NCBI GenBank assembly: GCA_964291635.2
Contig: OZ219890.1
Location: 186,001-250,000, forward strand
Direction: 5' to 3'
Source: JAPPHA01 sp964291635
GTDB lineage: Bacteria > Pseudomonadota > Alphaproteobacteria > Rhodobacterales > Rhodobacteraceae
DNA length: 64,000 bases
Below the pieces are notes generated by a model. That model made no database searches. It saw only the letters and a program-made list of their open reading frames with translations, and had not been told where the DNA came from. Below are positions 1 to 9,021 of this stretch, piece by piece. The position numbers and the translations under genes were made by a program. Every line of letters starts with the position of its first letter. The stretch's first letter is position 1.

Positions 1-594
1 GGTCGATCGACCGGAGTTCGCGTGGATGTACCGCGCGGCCACCTCCTTGCCCGAGCCTGGAGGCCCGTAGAGCAAAACCCGTGCATTGGATCGGACGACC
101 TTGTCCAACCTGGATTTCATTGCCTTGAACGCCGAAGAGTCCCCCAGCATGACCGACGATGCGATTTCACGAAGGCGGAGCGTTGAATTCTCGCGCCTCA
201 GCCGCGAGACCTCCATTGCACGGGAAACGACGACGAGGATTTGATCGATGTTGAACGGCTTCTCAATAAAATCGAACGCGCCTTCCTTGATGGCCGCCAC
301 CGCGATCCCGATATTTCCGTGTCCTGAAATGATGATGACGGGTACGTCGGGATTGTCGCGGTGAACCGATTTCAATACCTCGATTCCGTCAACCCGACTT
401 CCCTTGAGCCAGATATCGAGAATGATGAGAGCCGGGGCTTCCCGGTTGACCTCGGACAACGCATTTTCAGCGGTCGCCACCACGCGCGTCGTGTAACCCT
501 CGTCGACCAGGATGTCGGAAATGATCTGGCGGATGTCACGTTCATCATCGACGATCAGAATGTCACCTTGACCATTTGAATTCGACTGACTCAT
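1..594 (-). CDS. ntrX: NtrX, nitrogen response regulator (3' part beyond window)
   Basis: This is the N-terminal 198 residues of an NtrC-family response regulator on the minus strand; the rest lies off the left edge. The receiver domain begins with an ILIVDDE acidic pocket, has the phospho-acceptor Asp in a LIILDIW strand near residue 55, and the conserved Lys in EKPF. A linker leads into a AAA+ domain whose Walker A, GPPGSGKE, is visible just before the edge. The start ATG at 594 overlaps the ntrY stop as ATGA, so the two are translationally coupled. NtrX pairs with NtrY in sensing nitrogen or redox state. The sigma-54 contact loop would lie outside the window and cannot be judged. Confidence 0.93.
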   Translation of the reverse strand, partial: MSQSNSNGQGDILIVDDERDIRQIISDILVDEGYTTRVVATAENALSEVNREAPALIILDIWLKGSRVDGIEVLKSVHRDNPDVPVIIISGHGNIGIAVAAIKEGAFDFIEKPFNIDQILVVVSRAMEVSRLRRENSTLRLREIASSVMLGDSSAFKAMKSRLDKVVRSNARVLLYGPPGSGKEVAARYIHANSGRST

Positions 595-2879
595 GTCTCT
601 GTCATCACCTCGCCGTCATAGCCGCCACGCCCCGTGATCCCGGTGGGACGTTTCTCCGGCAAGATGAAGCGTGCCAATACGCCGCAATGTGCGTTGCCTT
701 CGAATACAGGTGCGTCCTCGAGTTCAAGGCCCCCGCCGTGCTGGTGAGCTATTTTTCGGACGATCCAAAGACCGAGACCCGTGCCCCCTTCCCGATGCGT
801 CACATAAGGTTCGAACAGTCTCGATCGCAGACCTTCCGGAAAGCCGATCCCGTTGTCCGCCACGGTGATTTCGATCTCGTCACCCCGCCTTTCGGCCCCA
901 ATACGGATTTCTGGAACGAAATCGGCCGGTCCTTCACTTTTTTCAAGTGCCGCGATCGCTTCCCCGGCATTCTTGATCAGATTGATCAGTGCACGTGAAA
1001 TCATGGTTGGATCAACTTCCGCCATGAACGGATTGGATGGGCTGATACACTTGAATTCAACCTCGGAGATGGGCAGTGCCGCCCGCTCAAGAGCAACGGT
1101 GTCGTTGATCAGGATACCGATGTCGTGCACCTGGAATTCTGGCTCCGGCATGCGGGCGAACTGTGAGAATTCGTCGACTATCCGAAGTAGACTGTTGGTC
1201 TGGCGAATGATTACATCGAAGTGCTGATCGAGAAGATGCGCGTCTTCGCCAACCCGTGAGCTGAATTTTTGCTTGAGGCGTTGAGACAAGAGCCTGATGG
1301 GCGTCAACGGGTTCTTGACTTCATGCGCCATGCGTTGAGCGATTTCACCCCATGCCGCCATGCGTTGGGCCGTAACGAGTTCGGTTACGTTGTCAAAGGT
1401 TACGACATATCCTTCCAGGTGCCTGCCTTCCCGGGTCCGGCTCGCAATCCTGACCAGGAGTATCTCGGCCTTTCGCGGCCCCGTCAACCTGACCTCCCCT
1501 TCGCTGACCTGGCCGTGACGGCGCCGAAGATTCTGGAACAGGTCGGAAAACTCCGGAACGACCGAGGTCAGTTCCTTTCCCAGGAACGAATCCGGTTCCT
1601 GATCAAGCAGAGTTGCCGCCGCCGCGTTCATCACTTCGATCCGGCCCTGGGCGTCAAGACCTATGACCCCGGCCGTCACGCCCGAAAGCACGCTGTCAAA
1701 CAACCTGCGCCGGCGTTCCGTTCGGTCGTTTGCGGCAATCAGGTCGTCGCGCTGATGTTTGAGCCGGTCGGTCATCGTGTTGAAAAACCGCCCGAGAACG
1801 GCAATTTCGTCACCGCCGCGCTCTTCCGGCACGCTGACGTCAAGGTCACCCGAAGCGACTTGCTGCACCGCCGTCGTCAAACGGCTTACAGGTTGTGCAA
1901 GTCGTTCCGCGATCCACAGGCCAGCCCAAATTGCTCCAATGATGACGAGGACCGTAAACCCGACATAAACGAGTCCAAGTTCAAAGAGGATCCTTCCACG
2001 TTCGCTCTCCAGCCGATTGTACAGTTTGGCCGTTTCCGTCGTCTCATCGAGCAGGATCAGCAGGTTTCCGTCCACGACACGCGAAACGTAGAGATAGGTA
2101 TTGAGTGGCCTCGGGAGCATGATCAGAGCACGGAATTCGTTGTTGGCCCAATCCTTGATGACTACCGTTTCACCTTCCGTCGCCCGCCTGATCTCGTTTT
2201 CGTCAGGTGCTTCGAAGTCAAACAGATAACTTCGGTCTCCCCGCGCTTTCAGTTCGGACGCGGAGTTGATCAGGTAGGCCTCTTTGAGTCCTCGCTGGAT
2301 CTGCGCCTGGCCGTCACTGAGGATTTCCTGAAGTCCCCGTTCGATTGCGCCGTACCGTCGCGCGATGCTCTGGTCCATGTATTCAGCCAGGAATCTCGCG
2401 TCTTCGACAAGATGGTCGTGTTCCTGCTTTTCGTATGCCTGGGCAGCTGCCAGCGAAGAGCCGACAACATCCCCGACACGTTCGGAAAACCAGCTTTCGA
2501 CTCCGACATTCAACGTCACCGCGGCAATGATCGCGACCAGAACGGTCGGCACAAGTGCAATACCGGCGAGTACGCCCGAAAGGCGAAGATGCAGCTTCGA
2601 TCCGACGGCATGGCGCCTGGCCACCATCAACCTGATGATGCGGCGTGCGACCAGCGTCGCGACGACAGCGAAGTAGGCAAAGTCGGCCAGGAAAACCAGC
2701 AACAATCCCTGCGGAGAAACGCGACCACTGAAACGTCCGATCGCGAACACCGTCAATGCGGCCAAGACCGGCCCAAGACAGACAAGCAGGATATTCACGA
2801 CGGTCCGCGTACGCCATGAACGCAATGGGCTCTCTGCCCGATCACTCGGGCGTTCGGCGCTACTCAAATCCACGGCCAT
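591..2879 (-). CDS. ntrY: NtrY, membrane sensor histidine kinase
   Basis: A 762-residue membrane-bound histidine kinase. Three hydrophobic segments lie in the first ~130 residues and another follows at about 300-325, with a periplasmic sensor region between. A HAMP domain and a PAS domain come next, then the HisKA H-box AHEVKNPLTP with the phospho-accepting His at about residue 519. The ATP-binding domain carries an N-box (NLIKNAGEA), DNGIGF and GTGLGL. The length and architecture match alphaproteobacterial NtrY. It sits 58 bp after ntrC and overlaps ntrX by 4 bp, so ntrBCYX is probably one operon. Its likely partner is NtrX. Confidence 0.95.
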   Translation of the reverse strand: MAVDLSSAERPSDRAESPLRSWRTRTVVNILLVCLGPVLAALTVFAIGRFSGRVSPQGLLLVFLADFAYFAVVATLVARRIIRLMVARRHAVGSKLHLRLSGVLAGIALVPTVLVAIIAAVTLNVGVESWFSERVGDVVGSSLAAAQAYEKQEHDHLVEDARFLAEYMDQSIARRYGAIERGLQEILSDGQAQIQRGLKEAYLINSASELKARGDRSYLFDFEAPDENEIRRATEGETVVIKDWANNEFRALIMLPRPLNTYLYVSRVVDGNLLILLDETTETAKLYNRLESERGRILFELGLVYVGFTVLVIIGAIWAGLWIAERLAQPVSRLTTAVQQVASGDLDVSVPEERGGDEIAVLGRFFNTMTDRLKHQRDDLIAANDRTERRRRLFDSVLSGVTAGVIGLDAQGRIEVMNAAAATLLDQEPDSFLGKELTSVVPEFSDLFQNLRRRHGQVSEGEVRLTGPRKAEILLVRIASRTREGRHLEGYVVTFDNVTELVTAQRMAAWGEIAQRMAHEVKNPLTPIRLLSQRLKQKFSSRVGEDAHLLDQHFDVIIRQTNSLLRIVDEFSQFARMPEPEFQVHDIGILINDTVALERAALPISEVEFKCISPSNPFMAEVDPTMISRALINLIKNAGEAIAALEKSEGPADFVPEIRIGAERRGDEIEITVADNGIGFPEGLRSRLFEPYVTHREGGTGLGLWIVRKIAHQHGGGLELEDAPVFEGNAHCGVLARFILPEKRPTGITGRGGYDGEVMTET

Positions 2880-2937
2880 TGGTCTTTCTTCGGCCTCTTC
2901 CGATTTCCTGGTCCTGCCCGGTCGACGGCAATTCCAC

Positions 2938-4467
2938 TCACGAAAGCTTGCGCGTCCGCGTGACCTCGATGTTCAGGTCGCGTATCTTCTTTCTCAGCGT
3001 GTTTCGATTGATCCCGAGGAGTGAAGCTGCACGAATCTGGTTCCCGCGGGTGGACGCAAGGGTCAGCGCGATGAGCGGCAATTCGACCTGTCGAATGATC
3101 CTGTTGTAGAGTCCGGGAGGCGGCAACCTGTCACCAAACAGGTCGAAATAACGCCGAATTCGATCCTCAACGACCGTAGACAGGTTCATGTTGTCCTCCA
3201 GCCCTGCCTCGGCATGATCGATCGAAGTGTGCCTTAGCGCTTCGGAAACGAACTCGTAACCGATTTCCTCTTCGGGACACAACAGGGCCAGTCTCTGGAC
3301 GAAGTTCCTCAATTCGTGAACGTTTCCGGGCCAGTGGGCTGTGCGCATATGGTCCAGTCCTTTTCGGCTGATCGTCTTGAACACGCCATTGGTCGATCCG
3401 AAGGATTGCAGAAAGTGCGTTGTCAATTCCGACAGGTCCTGCAGACGTTCACGAAGGGGCGGAAGATTGATCGTGATGACATTCAGACGAAAAAACAGGT
3501 CTTCCCGGAAGAGACCGCGTTGCAGGAGGTCAGCAACCGGCTGCCGTGTCGAAGAAATCAACCTATGGCTTCTTCGGTTCCCGGCAGAGTCATTGCGCAG
3601 GAGCGAGAGAAGCCGGTTTTGCATATCCACTGAAAGTTCTCCCACGTCATCGAGATAGATGGTTGCCGCACCCTGCACCGTCGCCGGGAAATTCGATCCG
3701 ACGGAATCTCCGGGATTGCCGGGTTCCGTTCCACCTCCGGTCGTTTCCAACCGCAGGTCATCGAGGCCGGCTTCGGCATCGCCGGTCGAGACTGTCCCCG
3801 ACAGCGCGCGTCCGCCATGCCCGGTTCTCCCGGGGTGGCCATCCACCAGAAAGACAGCCTCAAGCTGTTCCTGGGTCACTGAGGCGGAATCGATCGTCAC
3901 GAATGGCATGTGTCTGCGATGTCCAAGGGAGTGCAGCGTCCTTGCGACCAGGTCCTTTCCCGTTCCGCTCTCACCCGAAATCATGACGTTCAGGTCCGTG
4001 TTGAGGATTCGCGCCAATACGCGGTAGACTGATTGCATCGCCGGCGAACTTCCGACAAGCGGCAGCGAGCCACCTTCTTCACCGCCCGCGAATCCCGGCT
4101 TTCGGACCGGCGACAATGCTCTGCTGACCTTCAGCATCAGATCCTTGAGATCAAACGGTTTGGGCAGGTAGTCGTATGCGCCGGCCTCTGCCGCCCTGAC
4201 CGCTGTCAAGACCGTGTTTCGTGCCGAAATCACGATTACAGGAAGGTCAGCTCGTCTGCGGCGGATCGCTGGCAGCATCTCGAGTCCGTCTCCGTCGGGC
4301 ATTACGACGTCCGAGACAACGACATCGCCTTCCCCTTCCTCAACCCATCGCCAGAGTGTTGATGCGCTTCCCGTGGAACGAACTCTGCAACCTGCCCTGG
4401 TAAATGCCTGGGTCAAAACCGTCCGAATGGCCCGATCATCGTCAGCAATCAAAACCGTACCGTCCAT
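2938..4467 (-). CDS. ntrC: NtrC, nitrogen regulator lacking GAFTGA
   Basis: A 509-residue nitrogen regulator. The receiver domain has ADDD at 8-11, phospho-Asp53 and Lys103 in PKPF. The AAA+ domain has Walker A GESGTGKD at 165-172 and a Walker B-like IYLDDVGE near 270-277. A C-terminal Fis-type helix-turn-helix includes LLGINRNTLRKKI. The start is ATG 4467, overlapping the ntrB stop as TGATG; a longer reading frame to 4542 would run into ntrB. The stretch that normally holds the GAFTGA loop (about 206-267) is instead a Gly-rich insertion about 35 residues longer than usual. Known precedent: Rhodobacter capsulatus NtrC lacks GAFTGA and works with sigma-70 polymerase. The same mode is inferred here. 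Confidence 0.95.
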   Translation of the reverse strand: MDGTVLIADDDRAIRTVLTQAFTRAGCRVRSTGSASTLWRWVEEGEGDVVVSDVVMPDGDGLEMLPAIRRRRADLPVIVISARNTVLTAVRAAEAGAYDYLPKPFDLKDLMLKVSRALSPVRKPGFAGGEEGGSLPLVGSSPAMQSVYRVLARILNTDLNVMISGESGTGKDLVARTLHSLGHRRHMPFVTIDSASVTQEQLEAVFLVDGHPGRTGHGGRALSGTVSTGDAEAGLDDLRLETTGGGTEPGNPGDSVGSNFPATVQGAATIYLDDVGELSVDMQNRLLSLLRNDSAGNRRSHRLISSTRQPVADLLQRGLFREDLFFRLNVITINLPPLRERLQDLSELTTHFLQSFGSTNGVFKTISRKGLDHMRTAHWPGNVHELRNFVQRLALLCPEEEIGYEFVSEALRHTSIDHAEAGLEDNMNLSTVVEDRIRRYFDLFGDRLPPPGLYNRIIRQVELPLIALTLASTRGNQIRAASLLGINRNTLRKKIRDLNIEVTRTRKLS

Positions 4468-5543
4468 CAATTCCGCTCCTTGATTTCTTGCCAGACTGGA
4501 AGCCTGATCCTGAATACGGTGGTACCGTTCTCGCTCTCGCACTCGATCAACCCACCGTGTGCCGCAATGGTTTGCGAAACCAGAGACAGGCCGAGACCGC
4601 TCCCGTTCGCCTTGCTCGTTACAAAGGGTTCAAAAACCTCTGAAATCAGGTCCGGGGGGATACCCTTGCCGTTGTCAATGACCTCGACATGCAGTGGAAG
4701 ACTCTCAGAGCGTGTTCCAGGGGCAGCCAGCCGGATACCAGTCCGATAGAAAGTCCTCAATCGAATGATACCACGGTTGTCTTCGACGGCTTCGGTTGAA
4801 TTCTTGATAATGTTCTGAAAGGCCCGAAGCATCTGGTCTGGATCACCTGATGCGTCAGGCAGAGACGGGTCAAATTCCTTGATGAAACGGACACTCCGGG
4901 CGTAGCCTGCCTGCGCGCCGCGCGCCGCCCGGTCCAAGACATCGTGAATGTTGACCGGTTGATGTTCGACCGGACGTTGATCAACAAAATACTCGACGCG
5001 GTCCACGAGTTTACCGATGCGCTTTGCTTCCTGCCCAATGAGTTCCGTGAGTTCGAGGTCATCGGGTCGCGCATCGATTGCCAAAAGCTGGGCGGCGCCG
5101 CTGATCCCCGCCAACGGGTTCCGGATTTCGTGGGCGAGCATTCCGGCCATGGTCGTAACCGAGCGCGCCGCCGACAAGTGATTCAGGGAACGGTGAATCT
5201 TTTCGGCTGAACCCGTGGGTTGAACCATGATCAGCAACATGCCCTCACTGCCGTCGATGTTGCTGACACTCAGAGTGCAGGAAAGTGAGGTCATGTCAGA
5301 GACCTTAACGACAACATTGTACTGGGTTACGCGGTTCGAGCCGGACCTCGCTTTCCGGATCGTGTCGTCAACCAACGTATTCGGACCGAACAGTTCGACG
5401 ACCGGTCTCCGATGCATTTGCCGGACCGACATACCGAGGAGTTGTTCCGCTGCCGGATTGGAAATCTCGACCGTATCGTCAGGCGCGACAACGAATACGG
5501 GGAATGGCAATGCGCCCCAGATGTGCTCGAAACCGACCGACAC
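4467..5543 (-). CDS. ntrB: NtrB, nitrogen sensor histidine kinase
   Basis: A 358-residue soluble histidine kinase. An N-terminal PAS domain (about 1-110) is followed by the H-box AHEIRNPLAG with phospho-His at 138, an N-box (NIIKNSTEAV), DNGKGI, and GSGLGLSL. No membrane segments are visible, consistent with cytosolic NtrB, which responds to PII proteins and phosphorylates NtrC. It is the first gene of the ntrBCYX run and overlaps ntrC by one base. In many alphaproteobacteria dusB lies directly upstream; here the 611 bp up to ispDF contain no dusB. Confidence 0.95.
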   Translation of the reverse strand: MSVGFEHIWGALPFPVFVVAPDDTVEISNPAAEQLLGMSVRQMHRRPVVELFGPNTLVDDTIRKARSGSNRVTQYNVVVKVSDMTSLSCTLSVSNIDGSEGMLLIMVQPTGSAEKIHRSLNHLSAARSVTTMAGMLAHEIRNPLAGISGAAQLLAIDARPDDLELTELIGQEAKRIGKLVDRVEYFVDQRPVEHQPVNIHDVLDRAARGAQAGYARSVRFIKEFDPSLPDASGDPDQMLRAFQNIIKNSTEAVEDNRGIIRLRTFYRTGIRLAAPGTRSESLPLHVEVIDNGKGIPPDLISEVFEPFVTSKANGSGLGLSLVSQTIAAHGGLIECESENGTTVFRIRLPVWQEIKERN

Positions 5544-6172
5544 TACACTGCTGACCTCATGAGCGTCTGCAGAACGGGCTTGCCGCCGCTGGCCACGCGC
5601 TCTGTACCCTGTCCCGGATCACGGCCCGGAGCGGCTATACAGACGCACGGTTTCACCCACGTTCATGGCGAAAAACGCGCCACAAGGGTTCAATTATGCT
5701 CAGTTTATGGGCACTGTTGGCGGTGTTCAATACGCGATAACCCCGAATCATGACTTTTCTGTGTTGATCCTGACTGTATCCTCGCAGCGGTGGCGATATC
5801 TGGCTTGCCGGGTTGTTTACGTAGCCCGACAGTGGGAATATTCTTGTGATCGGTCAGGTTTTTGCATGCGAGTCCGACGGTTCGGGACCAGGTTCGCCTG
5901 GAAGGGAATACCGCATCATTTCCCAGACGGGGCATTCGACATGAACAGATCGGTATTTTTTTTGATTCTTCCGATTTGCCGAAGAACCGGGGCTGCGGTC
6001 AACATGGACTTGACAAGCTGATGCGGCAGACCAAACCCGTGGCTTGGGCAGCTCCGGTTGCGCCCAATGACCAACGCCACGTTCCGGCGTTACCTTCCGC
6101 CCCTGCACGCGGCAGGATCTCTGCGAGCGTTCGCACATCCCGCCGGGGGTCGTCGTGCGGGAAGGCACCATC
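5544..6172. other. Gene-free divergent region between ntrB and ispDF
   Basis: This 629 bp stretch separates two outward-reading operons. No reading frame in it resembles a protein family I know, and dusB, which often occupies this place, is not recognisable even as fragments. It presumably holds the promoters of ntrB and ispDF, but I cannot point to a convincing -35/-10 pair. Confidence 0.6.
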
Positions 6173-7450
6173 GTGAAAATCGCGGCAATCGTTGTCGCGG
6201 CCGGTGCCAGCACGCGCGCTGGCGGTGGCGTCCCGAAACCATATCGAAACCTGGGGGGTGAACCCGTCCTGGCTCATGCGATCAGATCACTCTTGCAGCA
6301 CGAGCGAATCGGAACGCTGCAGGTCGTGATCGGTGCCGGGCACGAGGTAAATTTCGAAAAGGTTGCGGGCACCATAAATGATGATCGGCTTTTGTCGCCG
6401 GTTTTCGGAGGCGCGACCCGAGGTGAGTCCGTGCTTGCAGGTCTCGAATCCGTCGAAACCGAACATGTCATCGTTCACGACGGTGCCCGGCCGTTTCCCG
6501 ACCAATTCGCAACCGAGATCCTCCTGGACAAGCTGCAACGGTACGATGCGGTTTTTCTGGCGCTTCCGGTCCACGATACCCTCTGTTACATCGATAGCGA
6601 CGGGACGATTGCGCAAGGGCCGGATCGGCAGAACCTCTGGCGAGCGCAGACCCCCCAGGGATTTCGGCGCAACGCGATTCTCCGTGCCTACCGGGCTGTG
6701 GGAACCGGCGAAACAGACGACATCTCCGTCGCGCGGGCAGCAGGAGTTCACGCAGTCGCAGTTCCCGGATCCGAAGCCAATCTCAAAATCACCGTTCCGG
6801 AAGATTTCGGGGTTGCAGCACGAATCCTTGGGCAAAACTCGACGTCCTCCGGAAATGACGCGCCGCAGTCCGATAAATCTGGTCTGCCGGGCCCGCGTGA
6901 CGTCGACGAACACGGTGAGTGCCAGAACCAGCCGATGGATCAGTCAGCAAGTGAAGACGAGGATCGAGGATTGGATATTCGGGTTGGAAACGGATTTGAT
7001 GTCCACGGTTTCACCGAGGGAGACAACGTGGTCCTTTGTGGCGTCAGGATCCCGTTTGACAAGTCTCTCGACGGTCATTCGGACGCTGATGTCGGATTTC
7101 ACGCAATGACCGATGCCTTGCTGGGCGCAGTTGCGGCGGGCGACATAGGCCACTGGTTCCCCCCGTCCGACGACGCGTGGCGGGGAGCCGATTCCGGACA
7201 CTTCCTCGAGATCGCAGCAGCCCACGTTCGCGAGGCCGGATTCCGGATCGCCAACATCGATTGCACCATCATTTGCGAACTGCCGAGGATCAAGCCCCAC
7301 ATTGAGGAGATGAGCGAACGCGTCGCCAGGGTCGCGGGAATCGCCCGTCATCGGGTCAGCGTCAAGGCAACGACAACCGAAGGACTGGGATTTCCCGGTC
7401 GAGGTGAGGGAATTGCGGCCATGGCGACCGCAACGGTGGCACGACCATGA
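6173..7450 (+). CDS. ispDF: IspDF, fused MEP-pathway enzyme
   Basis: This is a bifunctional isoprenoid precursor enzyme. The N-terminal half is IspD, 2-C-methyl-D-erythritol 4-phosphate cytidylyltransferase, with an AAIVVAAGAS nucleotide-binding start and VHDGARPF. The C-terminal half, from about residue 265, is IspF, the 2,4-cyclodiphosphate synthase. It carries the metal-binding GFDVHGF motif, DGHSDADV and a terminal TTTEGLGFPGRGEG. A fused IspDF is common in alphaproteobacteria. GTG 6173 is preferred as start because GGGAAGG lies 7 bases upstream; GTG 6155 is also possible. The stop overlaps pgpA as ATGA. Dxr for the same pathway lies at 35418-36584. Confidence 0.95.
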   Translation: MKIAAIVVAAGASTRAGGGVPKPYRNLGGEPVLAHAIRSLLQHERIGTLQVVIGAGHEVNFEKVAGTINDDRLLSPVFGGATRGESVLAGLESVETEHVIVHDGARPFPDQFATEILLDKLQRYDAVFLALPVHDTLCYIDSDGTIAQGPDRQNLWRAQTPQGFRRNAILRAYRAVGTGETDDISVARAAGVHAVAVPGSEANLKITVPEDFGVAARILGQNSTSSGNDAPQSDKSGLPGPRDVDEHGECQNQPMDQSASEDEDRGLDIRVGNGFDVHGFTEGDNVVLCGVRIPFDKSLDGHSDADVGFHAMTDALLGAVAAGDIGHWFPPSDDAWRGADSGHFLEIAAAHVREAGFRIANIDCTIICELPRIKPHIEEMSERVARVAGIARHRVSVKATTTEGLGFPGRGEGIAAMATATVARP

Positions 7451-7938
7451 GCAAACTCATCGCAACCGTACTGGGTATCGGTTACGTTTCCCTTGCGCCG
7501 GGAACTCTTGCCTCGTTGGCGACCCTGCCTCTCGCAATTCTTATATATGCGGTTGGCGGTTTCGTCGGATATGCGCTGTTGACCGCCGGTGTTCTTGTGG
7601 CCGGCTTCGCGTCGGTTGCAGAAGCCTCCCGCTCTGCCGGCGTGGCCGATCCAGCTGAAATCGTCATCGACGAGGTTGCCGGCCAGCTGATCAGCCTCTT
7701 CCCGCTTCCACTGGGGTTGTGGCTACATGGATCAAACGTCGTGATACTTCCCTGGCCGGGCGTTCTGGCCGCATTCTTTCTGTTTCGTGCATTCGACATC
7801 CTCAAACCGTGGCCAATCAACAAAGTCGACGGTTTGCAGTCACCAGTTGCTATCATGCTCGACGATATTGCCGCGGGTATTCTCGCTGCTCTCCTGGTCG
7901 CGATCCTTGGAGCCGTTGCCCATGGCCTGACCCGTTAG
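7447..7938 (+). CDS. pgpA: Phosphatidylglycerophosphatase A
   Basis: A 163-residue membrane protein of the PgpA family, which removes phosphate from phosphatidylglycerophosphate to make phosphatidylglycerol. Family marks visible are the early GYVSLAPGTLAS segment, the acidic EIVIDEVAGQ segment that carries catalytic acidic residues, and the FRAFDILKPWPI stretch. Several hydrophobic helices lie between them. It overlaps ispDF by 4 bp (ATGA), so it is co-translated. Order ispDF-pgpA-cinA is typical for alphaproteobacteria. Confidence 0.93.
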   Translation: MSKLIATVLGIGYVSLAPGTLASLATLPLAILIYAVGGFVGYALLTAGVLVAGFASVAEASRSAGVADPAEIVIDEVAGQLISLFPLPLGLWLHGSNVVILPWPGVLAAFFLFRAFDILKPWPINKVDGLQSPVAIMLDDIAAGILAALLVAILGAVAHGLTR

Positions 7939-8080
7939 GTACCTGCGTGCAAGGCATTGCCCGATCGATCGCGTATCGGATCGCAATACGCTGTCACGGA
8001 CGGGGCTTCGGTGCGCACGGCGCGTGCAGAGCGAGTCACGTTCGCGAAACGATTCAAGGCAGACCAATCATCGGGGAGTC

Positions 8081-8605
8081 ATGGTCCAGAACGAACGAGT
8101 AAACGTGAATGCGCTGTCGAAACGGTTACTGCATCGACTGCAGTCGCTCGAGATGAAGCTTGCTACGGCCGAGAGTTGCACCGGTGGACTGGTTGCCGCG
8201 GCTCTGACGGAGATTCCCGGATCGTCCGAGGTCTTCGAGAGGGGATTTCTCACATATTCGAATGAATCCAAGGTTGAAATGCTCGGAGTCCGGGAGGCGA
8301 CGATTTCCGAATTCGGCGCCGTATCGGAAGAAGTGGCCAGGGAAATGGCGTTGGGCGCTGTCGGTCGGTCTGGCGCAAAGGTGGCCGTCGCAGTGACAGG
8401 CGTCGCCGGTCCCGGCGGGTCCGGGCTGAAACCTGAGGGCCGGGTTTGCTTTGCCGTCGCATTCGACGACCGGGTGATCAGTCGTCAAACCGACTTCGGC
8501 GCGATTGGGCGCTCGAGAGTGCGCCAATCGTCGGTAAAACGAGCCCTTGAGCTTGTCCTGGCGTTGGCAGAGGCGGACCACGCCGGCCCAGATCACCCCG
8601 GCTGA
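8081..8605 (+). CDS. pncC: CinA-family nicotinamide-nucleotide amidase (PncC type)
   Basis: A 174-residue protein corresponding to the C-terminal amidase domain of CinA, which deamidates NMN to nicotinic acid mononucleotide in pyridine nucleotide recycling. The signature TAESCTGGL lies near the start, followed by a GGFLTYSN-like stretch, and VAVTGVAGPGG in the middle. The N-terminal MoCF-like domain of full CinA is absent, so it is the stand-alone form. ATG 8081 is chosen as start because GGGGAG lies just upstream; an in-frame GTG at 8024 would add an unlike leader. It is the last gene of the ispDF-pgpA run, 142 bp after pgpA. Confidence 0.9.
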   Translation: MVQNERVNVNALSKRLLHRLQSLEMKLATAESCTGGLVAAALTEIPGSSEVFERGFLTYSNESKVEMLGVREATISEFGAVSEEVAREMALGAVGRSGAKVAVAVTGVAGPGGSGLKPEGRVCFAVAFDDRVISRQTDFGAIGRSRVRQSSVKRALELVLALAEADHAGPDHPG

Positions 8606-8775
8606 AAGCGGACGTTGTCGCAATTTTACCATGTCACAACTTTCCGGGTTTGAAGTTTTCGCGGCCATGGCAATTCATGGACCGGGATTCGTGCGCGATT
8701 TCTTCCGTCATTTACCCGGAACGATGTGTCAGGACCGCGTTTCCATGTTTCCGCGAATTGTTGGGTCCGAGTGAC

Positions 8776-8825
8776 GTGACCGTTGAACCGAGAGGCAACC
8801 CTAGCACGCGGGACGTAACGATAAG
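8776..8825 (+). pseudogene. LacI-type regulator, 5' fragment (split by TnpB element)
   Basis: These codons encode the N-terminal lead of a LacI-type repressor, ending ...TRDVTI. They are cut by the TnpB element. Joining them to the sequence from 10282 (keeping one AACGATAAG copy) gives a continuous helix-turn-helix start, DVTISQVAREAGFS, in frame. GTG 8776 is the most likely original start; TTG 8761 is an alternative. Confidence 0.72.
8817..8825. repeat. Target site duplication, left copy (AACGATAAG)
   Basis: AACGATAAG flanks the left inverted repeat of the TnpB element and is repeated exactly at 10273-10281 beyond the right end. The duplicated bases are part of the lacI reading frame. The last G could instead belong to the element, making the duplication 8 bp. 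Confidence 0.75.
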
Positions 8826-8900
8826 GGCTTATATAGATGTGTTGACAGTGCGATTACGCTGCCAGTTTCCGATCGATTTCACTGGTCGCAGGGATTGGGA
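8826..8900 (-). repeat. Left terminal inverted repeat of the TnpB element
   Basis: Read on the minus strand this segment matches the last part of tnpB and the bases after it. Both contain GATCG.AA.CTGGC.GCG and then GTCAAC.CATCT.TATAAG. Translated on the minus strand it gives a tail ending IDRKLAA, against TDRKLAA in TnpB. The resemblance fades beyond about 8900. Confidence 0.75.
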
Positions 8901-9021
8901 ACATCTGATTCGGACCCTGGATGATTCCTTGACAAATCAGGCAATTGGTGCGATGCGCGTGTGACGGGAAGGTGCTGATTTTCCCGTCACAAAACGAACC
9001 TTGTGCCGAAGGCCAGACCGC

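Noticed and set aside
1269..2819. Long plus-strand reading frame (516 codons) opposite ntrY
   Set aside because: It is the antisense of a clear NtrY kinase and shows no family motif; long antisense frames are common at this GC content.
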